Positions 17,270 to 26,283 of a stretch of 52,130 nt of DNA are shown one piece after another (the stretch's first letter is position 1; every line of letters begins with the position of its first letter). Under the pieces are notes generated by a model. That model was given only the letters and a program-made list of their open reading frames with translations, made no database searches and was not told where the DNA came from. Made by a program: the position numbers and the translations under genes. Source of the stretch: Flavobacteriaceae bacterium. Its GTDB lineage: Bacteria > Bacteroidota > Bacteroidia > Flavobacteriales > Flavobacteriaceae. Location of the stretch: assembly GCA_029252265.1 (NCBI GenBank), contig JAQXBT010000081.1, positions 1 through 52,130 on the forward strand. Reading direction: 5' to 3'.

Positions 17270-17994
17270 ACGTCCTTTTCTTTGTAGTTGTATTGAATTT
17301 CTATAGAAGGATCTGCCGTATGGGTTTCTTCTAAAGTTTCGATAAAATTTCCGTCGGCATCAAACTGTTGTAAAAAGGGATCGTCAGCGTCGTTATAGTT
17401 TTGATCTTCCCACGCATACTTGAAAGGTTTCGCAATTTCTTTTTTAAACCCTAAAGCAAATATAAACCCAACAATCAAACCGGACAGATGGCCTTCCCAA
17501 GACATATTTTCTTTAATTGGAAACACATACCACAACATGCTCCCGTACAAAAACACCACCACAAGGGAAAGTGCTGTTAATCGGTAATGTTTTGAGAAAA
17601 TGCCTTTAAACAATAAAAAACTCATCAACACATAAATAAGTCCACTTGCACCAATATGATAGGCCGAACTTCCAATCATCCAAGTGAGGGCGCCAGACGC
17701 TAAAATCCCATATAAAATAATGGGCCATGCAATGGCTCTGTAGAAATAAAACAACGCCATCGATAATATCAATAAAGGCGTCGAATTATGATATAAATGT
17801 TGCACACTGCCATGAATAAACGGACTAAATAAAACCCCTCTCAACCCTGAAAACGTTCGTGGATACACCCCAAAATCATTCCAGCGGAATCCAAAACGGA
17901 TTTCCATCCAAAATACAATCCAAAGCAATAACACAAAAGCAATCGGATAGCCGATAACCCCTGTAGAAAACCGAAATTGATCTTGTGAATTCAT
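17266..17994 (-). CDS. Rhomboid-family intramembrane serine protease
   Basis: 242 residues from the ATG at 17994 (MNSQDQFRFS); an upstream in-frame ATG at 18033 would add 13 residues but starts in poorer context. Six predicted transmembrane helices. The active-site serine lies in G-A-S-G (Ser117) and the catalytic histidine in W-E-G-H-L-S-G (His169); an H-x-x-x-N pair earlier in the protein (H66/N70 region) matches the oxyanion-side residues of the family. Rhomboids cleave membrane-anchored proteins within the bilayer. A hydrophilic C-terminal tail of about 55 acidic residues follows the last helix. Convergent with rlmB with a four-base overlap; divergent from rarA. Confidence 0.9.
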   Translation of the reverse strand: MNSQDQFRFSTGVIGYPIAFVLLLWIVFWMEIRFGFRWNDFGVYPRTFSGLRGVLFSPFIHGSVQHLYHNSTPLLILSMALFYFYRAIAWPIILYGILASGALTWMIGSSAYHIGASGLIYVLMSFLLFKGIFSKHYRLTALSLVVVFLYGSMLWYVFPIKENMSWEGHLSGLIVGFIFALGFKKEIAKPFKYAWEDQNYNDADDPFLQQFDADGNFIETLEETHTADPSIEIQYNYKEKDV

Positions 17995-18079
17995 TCTTAT
18001 AAATTTACTAAACCTCAGCAAATAACCCGCCAAAAAAAGGCATTATGTTAGAATGTCATATTTATATGAAAAAAAACTT

Positions 18080-18087
18080 TAGTTTTG
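18080..18087 (+). promoter_or_regulatory. -7 element of rarA promoter (predicted leaderless)
   Basis: TAGTTTTG, four bases before the ATG at 18092, the same geometry as rlmB and the UbiA-like gene. No clear -33 TTG at standard spacing. Confidence 0.6.
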
Positions 18088-18091
18088 TAAG

Positions 18092-19369
18092 ATGAATGCA
18101 CCTTTGGCAGAACGCTTACGTCCAAAAAAATTGACCGATTATATTAGTCAATCACACCTCATTGGACCTCAAGGAGCATTGACCCAGGCTTTAAAACAAG
18201 GATTGATTCCCTCTATGATTTTCTGGGGCCCGCCGGGGGTCGGAAAAACAACCCTTGCCACCATTATCGCCCAAGAATCAGAACGGCCATTTTATACCTT
18301 AAGTGCCATTAGTTCGGGCGTCAAAGATGTGAGAGAAATCATCGAAAAAGCAAAAAAAGGTGGGGGTTTATTTACCACAAAAAATCCCATTTTATTTATT
18401 GATGAAATTCATCGGTTTAGCAAATCACAACAAGACTCCTTGCTTCAAGCGGTCGAAAAAGGCTGGGTCACTTTGATCGGAGCCACCACCGAAAACCCTA
18501 GTTTTGAAGTCATCTCTGCCCTACTCTCGCGCTGTCAGGTGTATACCTTAAAACCATTTAACACCAAAGATTTAGAATCGCTCTTAATGCGCGCCATTAC
18601 AACGGATGAGGCGTTATCTGAAAAGAAAATTAACTTAAAAGAAACCGAAGCTTTAGTGCGTTTATCTGGTGGTGATGCTCGAAAATTGCTTAATATTTTT
18701 GAGCTGATTGTCAATTCTGAATCTGCAAACGAAGTGACAATCACCAACGATCTGGTATTAGATAAAGTTCAGAATAACACGGTTTTACATGACAAAACTG
18801 GCGATCAACACTACGATATTATTTCGGCATTTATTAAATCCATTCGCGGAAGTGACCCCAATGGCGCTGTGTATTGGTTGGCCCGCATGCTAGAAGGAGG
18901 CGAAGATGTAAAGTTTATTGCACGACGCTTACTGATTTTGGCAAGTGAAGACATTGGAAATGCCAATCCAACTGCGTTAGTATTAGCAAACAGTACTTTT
19001 CAATCAGTAACAGCCATTGGAATGCCAGAAAGCCGAATTATTTTAAGTCAATGCGCCACGTACTTGGCATGTTCGCCTAAGAGTAATGCGGCCTATGCAG
19101 CCATTAATCAAGCCATGGAACTCGTGAAAAATACAGGAAACCTTTCGGTACCACTTGACATTCGAAATGCCCCTACCAAATTGATGAAGGATTTAGGCTA
19201 TGGCGAGTCCTATAAATACGCACATAATTATGATCTAAATTTTGTAACTCAAGAGTTTTTACCTCAAGGAATCGAAAATACACAATTCTATAAACCGGGG
19301 AATAATGCCCGTGAAAATGCGCAACAAGACTTTTTAAAACAACGTTGGAAAGATAAGTATGATGGTTAA
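18092..19369 (+). CDS. rarA: Replication-associated recombination protein A (RarA/MgsA AAA+ ATPase)
   Basis: 425 residues. Walker A G-P-P-G-V-G-K-T at residues 46-53, Walker B L-F-I-D-E-I-H-R, sensor 1 G-A-T-T-E-N-P-S-F, an arginine-finger-type S-R-C after it, and sensor 2 in G-G-D-A-R-K-L-L. The C-terminal tetramerisation domain contains ASEDIGNANP and QATYLA-like sequence (CATYLACSPKSNAAY), both typical of RarA/WRNIP1/Mgs1. The family acts at stalled replication forks. Full usual length. Its stop TAA shares TTAA with the stop codon of the convergent gene at 19366. Confidence 0.95.
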   Translation: MNAPLAERLRPKKLTDYISQSHLIGPQGALTQALKQGLIPSMIFWGPPGVGKTTLATIIAQESERPFYTLSAISSGVKDVREIIEKAKKGGGLFTTKNPILFIDEIHRFSKSQQDSLLQAVEKGWVTLIGATTENPSFEVISALLSRCQVYTLKPFNTKDLESLLMRAITTDEALSEKKINLKETEALVRLSGGDARKLLNIFELIVNSESANEVTITNDLVLDKVQNNTVLHDKTGDQHYDIISAFIKSIRGSDPNGAVYWLARMLEGGEDVKFIARRLLILASEDIGNANPTALVLANSTFQSVTAIGMPESRIILSQCATYLACSPKSNAAYAAINQAMELVKNTGNLSVPLDIRNAPTKLMKDLGYGESYKYAHNYDLNFVTQEFLPQGIENTQFYKPGNNARENAQQDFLKQRWKDKYDG

Positions 19370-20139
19370 CGTTGAATGTTGAGCGCTTCAATGGTCGTCT
19401 TACCATTTTCGACATACTCACGAACCCAGTTTTGGCCCCGTTTATAAATAATCCCTGCTTGATTTTCTATAATATACACCGCATCAAATAACGTTGCATG
19501 CGTCGAATATTTCGTAGTTCCAGAACTACTTTCTATAAAATCAATTCCAGAATCGGTTGGGGTAACAATCAATTTAGAAACGACCATTTTAGTAGACACT
19601 TCTGTCGTTGGGACTTCAGCCACAACAGGTGCTGTGGTGGTTTCAATCGCAACAGTAGGGACTTGGATTTCAATTTTTTCAGTAGATGAAATTTCTGGAA
19701 CTGTGCCATTATATTTGTAATTGAGAGCCTGCACTGAATTGAATGCATTTCTCAAAGCTTCATGGTATGCTTTCTTGTACTCTTTTTCTTTAGAAGATCC
19801 AGTCTCCGACGTAAAGACAACCTCATTTCTACAATTTACAAATTCTAAATGGAGTTTAGTTTTTAAAAACCCTTTCGTATTAATGATGTTTGCACTTAAG
19901 CCTAAACAGTTGTTTTTATATAGATCTTGAGGCCTCTTATCGGAAGTCTTTAAAACTATAAAACCACTTTTTTTAAGTAAAAACGAGGTTAAATCATTTA
20001 GTTTATATTGATTTTTAGATTTTAAAAAATCAAATTTTTCAGCGACGGTCACGTACTTATAATCATTTATACTCGATTGAGTATATGAATTCATTTGCAT
20101 ACTCAGTACCAAAAGGAAAATAGAAAATTTAGTCTTCAT
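19366..20139 (-). CDS. Secreted/periplasmic protein of unknown function
   Basis: 257 residues with an N-terminal signal peptide (about 1-20). Residues 25-145 form a compact domain with NDLTSFLLKKSGFIVL and a KAYHEALRNAFNSVQ helix. A Thr/Pro/Val-rich linker follows (about 158-185), then a small C-terminal beta domain (about 188-257) with repeated strand patterns (TKYSTHATLFDAVYI, GIIYKRGQNWVREYV). I do not recognise a named family. Its start overlaps the end of the DUF5723-type barrel gene by 11 bp, and that gene overlaps the lipoprotein before it by four, so the three are co-transcribed and probably work together in the envelope. Overlaps the rarA stop by four bases. Confidence 0.7.
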   Translation of the reverse strand: MKTKFSIFLLVLSMQMNSYTQSSINDYKYVTVAEKFDFLKSKNQYKLNDLTSFLLKKSGFIVLKTSDKRPQDLYKNNCLGLSANIINTKGFLKTKLHLEFVNCRNEVVFTSETGSSKEKEYKKAYHEALRNAFNSVQALNYKYNGTVPEISSTEKIEIQVPTVAIETTTAPVVAEVPTTEVSTKMVVSKLIVTPTDSGIDFIESSSGTTKYSTHATLFDAVYIIENQAGIIYKRGQNWVREYVENGKTTIEALNIQR

Positions 20140-21532
20140 TATTTTTAAATATATAGTTAAACCCTAATTGTAAAGATACACTTTGTGATTTAGCTACGTT
20201 TTGATAATCCAATAAATTATCAGCCATGATATAAAACTGAACAGGTCCCAAAGCGGCAGAAATTCCAAGTCCAACATTTTTAGAGGAATACGTATCAATT
20301 GTGTAGGTTGTTTTAAATTGTAAGCCTTTGAATAGTTTTCGATAATAAAATGCAGACAGCGCCCATTGTAGATGATTGGGGCGTTTGAGTGCAAACAAAT
20401 GCGCTCCTACCCTATTCTGAAAAGTGGGGTCAGACTTATCCAAGCAGTTACACTCTTTATTGACTTTTTTTCCAAAATTATAACTCACAGAAGTATTCAG
20501 TTTTAAAGGGCGCCATTTGATGTAGGCCGTTGTGGTACTATCCACTTTAAATAGATCCTCAAAATCATCATTAACCTCGTCCCAATACTCTTGTGCTGTT
20601 TGATCTGAAGCAATTGGTGGAAAAACAGACTGAATTCCTTCATATTCTAAATAGCCATTGACCTCATAATTTTGAACATCTTTAGAATAATTGATAAAAC
20701 CGAGATCCTGAAGACTTGCATCTATTGTCCATTCTGGACTGGGTTCATGCGTAAATCCAACATCAATACCCACCCCTAAATTGCCGCCGAGCAGAAGTCG
20801 ATTTTTCAGAACATCAACCTGATTAGTAGCAGTTGAATCCGTAGCGAATGAAAGCCCGGAAGTTTGTAATTTCATATCAAGATCAATACTGTGTGTCAAG
20901 AAATTAGAAGTCCCTTCTAGCGTGGTAAAAGATCCGTAATTTTCGGTGGAGGAAGCCTGAACAATGCTAGAATATATTTTACCTCTTAGGCCTACGGTCC
21001 ACTTAGAATTAATTTTTTTATTGATCCCTACATGAAAAACGGAGGACACTTCGGCGCTTACACTCAAATCGCCAAGATTGAAACGCCTATTTAAATTATT
21101 ATAATTGCCTTCAAGAGCCAAAACCGCATAATCTTTTGGGAAATAGAAAAACACATCAGATTCTTGATAGAGCCCAAAGGAGATGAAAAACGTTTTTTCT
21201 GAAGAAGAGTTGAATCTAAATCCAGCAGAAAAGAGATCTAACTGTTGATTGAATCCAAAAAAATCTTGGGCATCCATGTCATACACAACGTCTTGTATTT
21301 TTTGATTAAAGTCTCTCCCGTCGTCAGCGAAAATATCAAATGCAGAAAACCCCGTCACACCTGCATTAAAATGAATATGCGAAAGTAAAGGCACCCCTAT
21401 ATATCCTTTATACTCAATTTGAGCTCCCGGATTTAATAGGATTTGTTGTGGAACCTCTTTAAATCCGTATAAAATCTGCTTATTTTGTGCCTGAAGAGAT
21501 ACAAAAAATCCCAAAAATAATAGCCATCTCAT
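20129..21532 (-). CDS. DUF5723-type outer-membrane beta-barrel protein
   Basis: 467 residues with a short signal peptide ending SLQAQ (about residue 16). The rest is alternating strand-like sequence consistent with an outer-membrane barrel of the PorV/FadL-like type and ends in LGFNYIFKNNED. Features such as LNPGAQIEYKGYIGVPLLSH and FNAGVTG near the start are characteristic of DUF5723 proteins, which are found widely in Bacteroidota and have no assigned role. It sits in the middle of a three-gene overlapping unit (lipoprotein, this barrel, secreted protein), which hints at an outer-membrane complex or transport unit. Function unknown. Confidence 0.72.
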   Translation of the reverse strand: MRWLLFLGFFVSLQAQNKQILYGFKEVPQQILLNPGAQIEYKGYIGVPLLSHIHFNAGVTGFSAFDIFADDGRDFNQKIQDVVYDMDAQDFFGFNQQLDLFSAGFRFNSSSEKTFFISFGLYQESDVFFYFPKDYAVLALEGNYNNLNRRFNLGDLSVSAEVSSVFHVGINKKINSKWTVGLRGKIYSSIVQASSTENYGSFTTLEGTSNFLTHSIDLDMKLQTSGLSFATDSTATNQVDVLKNRLLLGGNLGVGIDVGFTHEPSPEWTIDASLQDLGFINYSKDVQNYEVNGYLEYEGIQSVFPPIASDQTAQEYWDEVNDDFEDLFKVDSTTTAYIKWRPLKLNTSVSYNFGKKVNKECNCLDKSDPTFQNRVGAHLFALKRPNHLQWALSAFYYRKLFKGLQFKTTYTIDTYSSKNVGLGISAALGPVQFYIMADNLLDYQNVAKSQSVSLQLGFNYIFKNNED

Positions 21533-22101
21533 TCTGATAGTTGTAAATAAAAGACCCCTTTGGACTTTAAGGCAATCATGCCTTTAGAAGCAGTCGTTAA
21601 AACAGAGCCTGTAGGACTAGACATTAACGTAATGGTAATATCTAACGTAGTACTTTGCTTCAGAGCCTCCAAACTACTTGTATCGAAAACCTCTGTATGT
21701 TCCGAAACAAGGGGTTTGTTAGCAGGGGAATTTTCAATATTAAAGGAAATTGTATGTTTTAGTGTCTTTGAAATATCATAAAACTCCATCTTAAATTCGA
21801 AAGCTTTATTTAGAGTATTGGTGACTTCATAGACTAATTCTGCTTTTAAAAGATTCTCATCAACAAAATCTGAAGAGAATACATCAAAAACAATGAGGTC
21901 AGAAATATTAAGCACTTCGTCTCCTAAATCATCGAGAAAGGTATCCGCTGGCTCTTGAATTTCTACTAAATTGACTTCAACTATCGGAGTGACAACAAGA
22001 GAATCCGTTTGGTCAAAATCGGTATCCTTAACACACGAAAAAGAAACCACTGCACTAACAATTAAGGGTAGGATTTTACTAAAATGAAACAGGTTTTTCA
22101 T
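21529..22101 (-). CDS. Small lipoprotein of unknown function (envelope trio)
   Basis: 190 residues. Lipoprotein signal ending S-F-S-C (Cys23), followed by VKDTDFDQTD, an acidic stretch compatible with surface export. The mature part predicts beta strands (ELVYEVTNTLNKAF, FEMEFYD-like FKMEFYDIS). There are no catalytic motifs. It is the first gene of the overlapping trio; the next gene starts within its last four bases. The preceding gap (22102-22155) shows no strong promoter. Confidence 0.72.
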   Translation of the reverse strand: MKNLFHFSKILPLIVSAVVSFSCVKDTDFDQTDSLVVTPIVEVNLVEIQEPADTFLDDLGDEVLNISDLIVFDVFSSDFVDENLLKAELVYEVTNTLNKAFEFKMEFYDISKTLKHTISFNIENSPANKPLVSEHTEVFDTSSLEALKQSTTLDITITLMSSPTGSVLTTASKGMIALKSKGVFYLQLSE

Positions 22102-22155
22102 AATAAAACTTGGGTTAGATTATTACAATAAACGTTCAAATTACAACTTTATTTC

Positions 22156-22845
22156 CTAAATATACTTTTTTAAATCTAATAAATCGTCCACACCAATGAT
22201 GTCATCGGCTAAAATTTCGTTGTGATAATTGAAACAAATGGCCGGCATTCCAAAGTTAATCGCTCCCATAATATCTGCTTCTAAATTATCGCCGATCATC
22301 AAACTGTTTTCGGGGGTGGCTTTGGCCATTTGTAGCGCGTGATTAAAGATTTTAGGGTTTGGTTTTTTGACGCCTACCATTTCGGAATTAGTAACCGTTA
22401 AAAAATAGTGATCAATATTTGATTGATTCAGTTTTCCGTGTTGAACTTCTTTAAAACCATTGGTTATAATATGAAGTTTATACTTTGGGTGTAAATAGTC
22501 TAATAGCTCAATGGTACCTGGAAACAGATGGTTGAATGTACTAAGATGTGTGATATAATCATCGGATAATTTATGAATAATTCGGGTTGGTACTTGAATT
22601 TCTAACGCTTTAAAGGCATCATTAAGGCGTGCGAATTTTAAGCTTTTTTTATCAATTTTCTCTTCTCTGTATAACTTCCAATATTGTAAATTTATGGGCA
22701 CATAAACTTTTAGAAACTCCGTTAAATCAATCTCTAAATTGTTTAAATTAAAAATCTTTTCAAAAGTCAATGCGGAGTTCTTATCAAAATCCCAAAGCGT
22801 ATGGTCTAAGTCGAAAAAAATATGTTCTTTATGATGAAATGTCAT
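22156..22845 (-). CDS. yjjG: YjjG-family HAD nucleotidase
   Basis: 229 residues. HAD motif I F-F-D-L-D-H-T-L-W-D-F-D (nucleophile Asp12, acid/base Asp14), motif II in I-I-T-N-G-F, motif III lysine in G-V-K-K-P-N-P-K-I-F and motif IV G-D-N-L-E-A-D-I-M-G-A. The 'DHTLWDFD' and 'TNGFKEVQ' phrases are typical of YjjG-type noncanonical pyrimidine nucleotidases, which dephosphorylate (often modified) pyrimidine nucleoside monophosphates. The start overlaps the 3' end of the deacetylase-like gene by 17 bp, indicating translational coupling at the end of the adk-obg-...-yjjG run. Confidence 0.88.
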   Translation of the reverse strand: MTFHHKEHIFFDLDHTLWDFDKNSALTFEKIFNLNNLEIDLTEFLKVYVPINLQYWKLYREEKIDKKSLKFARLNDAFKALEIQVPTRIIHKLSDDYITHLSTFNHLFPGTIELLDYLHPKYKLHIITNGFKEVQHGKLNQSNIDHYFLTVTNSEMVGVKKPNPKIFNHALQMAKATPENSLMIGDNLEADIMGAINFGMPAICFNYHNEILADDIIGVDDLLDLKKYI

Positions 22846-24136
22846 TGGAAGTTTCTAGTATAAGATTAAATAATGATTTGAAATCTGCCCATCGAGCGTT
22901 GGGGCTGAACGCATAATTATGAAAAACAAACGTGAATGTCCCGTTTACCTTTTGAACTTCTAAAATTGCTTTTAATACGGTTTCCTTTTTATCTAGAAAT
23001 GAGGCGTGTTTTAAGAGTACAAAGTCCATGAGTTGATAGGGGTGGATCATTAAAGGAGTTTGTATTTCGTAATCTAAATCATAAAACAAAAAAGGGGTGC
23101 AAGTCCCTGCTCTAAATCCAATCGTATCTGGGTACCCCATAGAAAAATCAGAGTGAATTTCTAAATCTATATAATTTCGATACGTGGTAGGAATATTAAT
23201 TTTTGAAAATGAGGACCGCGCCGACGAGGTTACTGTATTTGTCACTGCATCCATTTGGGTTTTTTCCGATTTTAAAATATCTAGAGAATCCAGCGCCATA
23301 TAAGAAGCCTTAATGCCAACATAACAATAATCGGCAATCGACTTAATTAGAGATACAAACTGTTTTTTATTGAGGCTATTATTTTTGTCATAAGTAGTAA
23401 ACTCTCCAATTAAGAAAAATACATTAAACTTTGTTTGTATTGATTTTTGACGATTGATAATCCATTTAAAATTATCGTAGGGATCTTTTTTAAATCCAAA
23501 TAAAACTGAAAATCGATCGTATAAAAACTTAAACCGTAAACTAAACAAATCGGTCAAAGACTCCCCTAAAGTCCTCAAAAACCCTTTATTTTTATAGTAA
23601 TACGCGACTGGCACGTCGATGACAGGCTGCATGGAATACGCACGCGATTCAAACTGGTAATTGGGATACTGAGCCTGTAAGGCGGCTTTGAATTTATAGG
23701 CCCAGATATCGATTACTGGTTGATCCAAAAACCCGGATTTAAAACCCAAACTTTCTTCTTTAGTAAACCGTCCATACGAATCTTTTACATGCGGTAAATA
23801 TTCTTCATACCGACTTAATAAATAAAAAGAGGCAGAAAATATATCAAAAGGAAGATGACTTTTTTCACCACTACTAAAAAAGCATTTAGTGTCCTCCCAA
23901 GTCTGAACATTGAGCTCAATATCAGACAACCCTTGCTCCAATAAAAGTCCGTTACTTTTCACAAAAAACTCACTCCCTAGCGGTTGAGCTCCATAAGACA
24001 TTTTCAAACTATCATGTGCGATAAACTCCTCTATTACATTCGTAAAAGAGACCGGTATTTTGAGAATTCGAATACAAATTTGTTTAAAAACATATTTGAG
24101 TCTCGGCGTAATTTTAGACGTATAAATTAATAGCAT
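22829..24136 (-). CDS. Polysaccharide-deacetylase-like protein, probably lacking metal ligands
   Basis: 435 residues, no signal peptide. It resembles the Flavobacteriia 'polysaccharide deacetylase family' proteins with an N-terminal DUF7033-type region (about 1-150, with FDIFSASFYLLSRYEEY) and a NodB-like C-terminal region (about 165-430, with DFSMGYPDTIGFRAGTC and LMIHPYQLMDF). As I recall the family, the first motif has two close aspartates and the second a glycine-[IL]-histidine-proline-serine-tyrosine. Here the corresponding places read VIDVPVAY and GIKASY, so the second Asp and the metal-binding His appear replaced. It may be inactive or altered. The start overlaps the radC stop (TAATG). 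Confidence 0.7.
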   Translation of the reverse strand: MLLIYTSKITPRLKYVFKQICIRILKIPVSFTNVIEEFIAHDSLKMSYGAQPLGSEFFVKSNGLLLEQGLSDIELNVQTWEDTKCFFSSGEKSHLPFDIFSASFYLLSRYEEYLPHVKDSYGRFTKEESLGFKSGFLDQPVIDIWAYKFKAALQAQYPNYQFESRAYSMQPVIDVPVAYYYKNKGFLRTLGESLTDLFSLRFKFLYDRFSVLFGFKKDPYDNFKWIINRQKSIQTKFNVFFLIGEFTTYDKNNSLNKKQFVSLIKSIADYCYVGIKASYMALDSLDILKSEKTQMDAVTNTVTSSARSSFSKINIPTTYRNYIDLEIHSDFSMGYPDTIGFRAGTCTPFLFYDLDYEIQTPLMIHPYQLMDFVLLKHASFLDKKETVLKAILEVQKVNGTFTFVFHNYAFSPNARWADFKSLFNLILETSNDISS

Positions 24137-24834
24137 TAGAGTAAGCTTTCATCGGCAAAACTAAAATAGTCCTTTTCTGTGACAATTAAATGATCTAAGA
24201 CTTTAATATCTAAACTTTCAGCCGCTAATTTAAATTTTTGTGTGAGATGGATATCCGCTGCACTCGCCACAAGCGTCCCCGATGGGTGATTGTGCACCAA
24301 AATAAGCCCAATAGCAGAATACTCTAAGGCTTGCTTAAGGACCAAACGAACATCGACAATTGTACCTGTCATTCCGCCTTTACTAAGTTGCGTTTTGGCC
24401 AATATTTTGTTCGAATTATTAAGATATAATACCCAAAACTCTTCATGCTGAAGATGTCCTAAAAGAGGACGCATCATATCAAACACCGAAGCACTGCCGT
24501 TTATTTTAACCGCTTTTTTCTCATCCGTGTCTCGCCGACGACGGCCCAACTCCATCGCAGCAGCAATTTTAACCGCTTTGGCCTCACCGATTCCTTTAAA
24601 AGTCATTAATTGTGCGGGAGACAACTTCCCTAAACCTTGTATATCGTGCCCCACACTTGACAAAATGCGCTTGGACAAACTCACCGCACTTTCCTGAAAA
24701 GACCCAGAACCAATTAAAATCGCTACCAATTCGGCATCACTTAAAATGCGGGCGCCTTTATCGATTAATTTTTCGCGAGGTTGGTCGTCTTGCGACCAAT
24801 TTTTTATGGAAAATGATTTTGTAGGTAATGTCAT
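24136..24834 (-). CDS. radC: RadC family JAB/MPN-domain protein
   Basis: 232 residues, standard length. The N-terminal helix-hairpin-helix-like part (about 1-100, with GIGEAKAVKIAAAMELGRR) is followed by the RadC/JAB1-MPN domain holding the metal motif V-H-N-H-P-S-G-T and an aspartate ten residues on (AAD). The protein is widely called 'DNA repair protein RadC', but its real biochemical role is unsettled; the metalloprotease-like fold is what the sequence shows. It lies between mpl and the deacetylase-like gene, overlapping the latter by one base. Confidence 0.92.
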   Translation of the reverse strand: MTLPTKSFSIKNWSQDDQPREKLIDKGARILSDAELVAILIGSGSFQESAVSLSKRILSSVGHDIQGLGKLSPAQLMTFKGIGEAKAVKIAAAMELGRRRRDTDEKKAVKINGSASVFDMMRPLLGHLQHEEFWVLYLNNSNKILAKTQLSKGGMTGTIVDVRLVLKQALEYSAIGLILVHNHPSGTLVASAADIHLTQKFKLAAESLDIKVLDHLIVTEKDYFSFADESLL

Positions 24835-24871
24835 AAGTTAGGAGGGTTGATTGGGGACTAGTTGACTAAAG

Positions 24872-26236
24872 TCAGCTCATATGGGAAACTGTTTTTTTAA
24901 GGGCTTCAAAATCTAGATTACCATAACTCCCAGAACTCATCAATAAGACTGTTTTTTGAGCGTATTCTAGAGAAGTTAAATAGTTTTTAAAATCATTAGG
25001 ATCTGTATATATGATAAGGTCATCACGCTCAAAAGCCTGTGCTATTTGTGCTTTCGATACCGATTCTAATTTTTTAATTTCAACGGCATGTGGCGAATAA
25101 AACACCACCGCTTTATCGGCTGCATCGAGAGAGCCTTTGTAGTGTTCGAGAAAATCTGCATTTAAGCTGCTGTAGGTGTGTAATTCTAAACAGGCGATTA
25201 GTTCGCGTGTCGGGTACTGTGATTTGACTGCTTCCGTAGTGGCTTTGACCTTACTTGGCGAATGTGCAAAATCTTTATATACAACACAGTTTTTGTTTTC
25301 TGCGACTTTTTCTAGGCGTTTACTTGCTCCCGAAAAACTTGAAATTGCTTCATAAAAATCGGCTTCATCGACACCCATTTGTTGGCAAATCCACTTTGAA
25401 CCTGCTAAATTATTTAAATTATGAGCTCCAAAAACTTCAAGTGGAAGTGGCCCTTCTTCTGTTTCTAAATAACTAATGCCCTCATCGATTGTGTGTTCTG
25501 GTGTTTGATATGGGAATTTCCGAATTTGATTGTCACTTTGTTCTACAATTGTTTTTACATTGAGGTCTTCCGTATTGTAAGAAATACTCCCACCAACAGT
25601 AATGCTATCTACGAAAATTTTAAACTGTTCTAGATAGTTTTCAAACGTAGGAAATACGTTAATATGATCCCACGCAATTCCACTTAAAAGAGCAATATTT
25701 GGTTGGTATAAATGAAATTTGGGCCGGCGGTCTATAGGAGAACTCAAATATTCGTCGCCTTCTAAAACCATAAAGTCAGCGTCATCGGATAGTTTAACCA
25801 TCACATCAAAACCGTCTAGCTGGGCACCTACCATATAATCCACCTCAATGTCATGGTAATTCAATACGTGGAGTATCATGGCTGTAATGGTCGTTTTCCC
25901 ATGACTACCCCCAATTACGACCCGCGTTTTATGTTTCGATTGTTCATATAAAAACTCTGGATATGAATATATTTTAAGGTTCAATTCTTGAGCTTTTAAA
26001 AGCTCGGGATTGTCTTTTTTGGCGTGCATTCCCAAAACCACCGCATCTAAATTTTGGGTGATTTTCTCCGGATACCATCCAAAACTATCTGGCAAAAGTC
26101 CGGCAGCATTTAATCGCGATTTTGAGGGTTCAAAAATAGTGTCGTCACTCCCCGTAACCTGCATCCCTTTGTTGTGAAGTGCCAAGGCTAAATTATGCAT
26201 CGCAGCTCCACCAATAGCAATAAAATGTACATTCAT
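24872..26236 (-). CDS. mpl: Mur ligase, UDP-MurNAc:tripeptide ligase type (Mpl-like)
   Basis: 454 residues. The N-terminal Rossmann part starts with H-F-I-A-I-G-G-A-A-M-H-N-L-A-L-A. The P-loop is G-G-S-H-G-K-T-T-I-T-A-M, and the central domain has LEGDEYLSSPID and AWDHINVFPTF, the Mpl-type versions of the Mur ligase motifs. Then come H-N-L-N-N-L-A-G and the C-terminal domain with K-D-F-A-H-S-P-S-K. Mpl reattaches recycled L-Ala-gamma-D-Glu-mesoDAP tripeptide to UDP-MurNAc in the cytoplasm. MurC is the main alternative, but the shortened first domain and 'GDEY' motif favour Mpl. It lies 37 bp upstream of radC and 47 bp after the TPR protein. Confidence 0.85.
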   Translation of the reverse strand: MNVHFIAIGGAAMHNLALALHNKGMQVTGSDDTIFEPSKSRLNAAGLLPDSFGWYPEKITQNLDAVVLGMHAKKDNPELLKAQELNLKIYSYPEFLYEQSKHKTRVVIGGSHGKTTITAMILHVLNYHDIEVDYMVGAQLDGFDVMVKLSDDADFMVLEGDEYLSSPIDRRPKFHLYQPNIALLSGIAWDHINVFPTFENYLEQFKIFVDSITVGGSISYNTEDLNVKTIVEQSDNQIRKFPYQTPEHTIDEGISYLETEEGPLPLEVFGAHNLNNLAGSKWICQQMGVDEADFYEAISSFSGASKRLEKVAENKNCVVYKDFAHSPSKVKATTEAVKSQYPTRELIACLELHTYSSLNADFLEHYKGSLDAADKAVVFYSPHAVEIKKLESVSKAQIAQAFERDDLIIYTDPNDFKNYLTSLEYAQKTVLLMSSGSYGNLDFEALKKTVSHMS

Positions 26237-26283
26237 AGTGTAAGTTTATGAGAGGTAAATATACGGAATGACGTTAAATTCTC

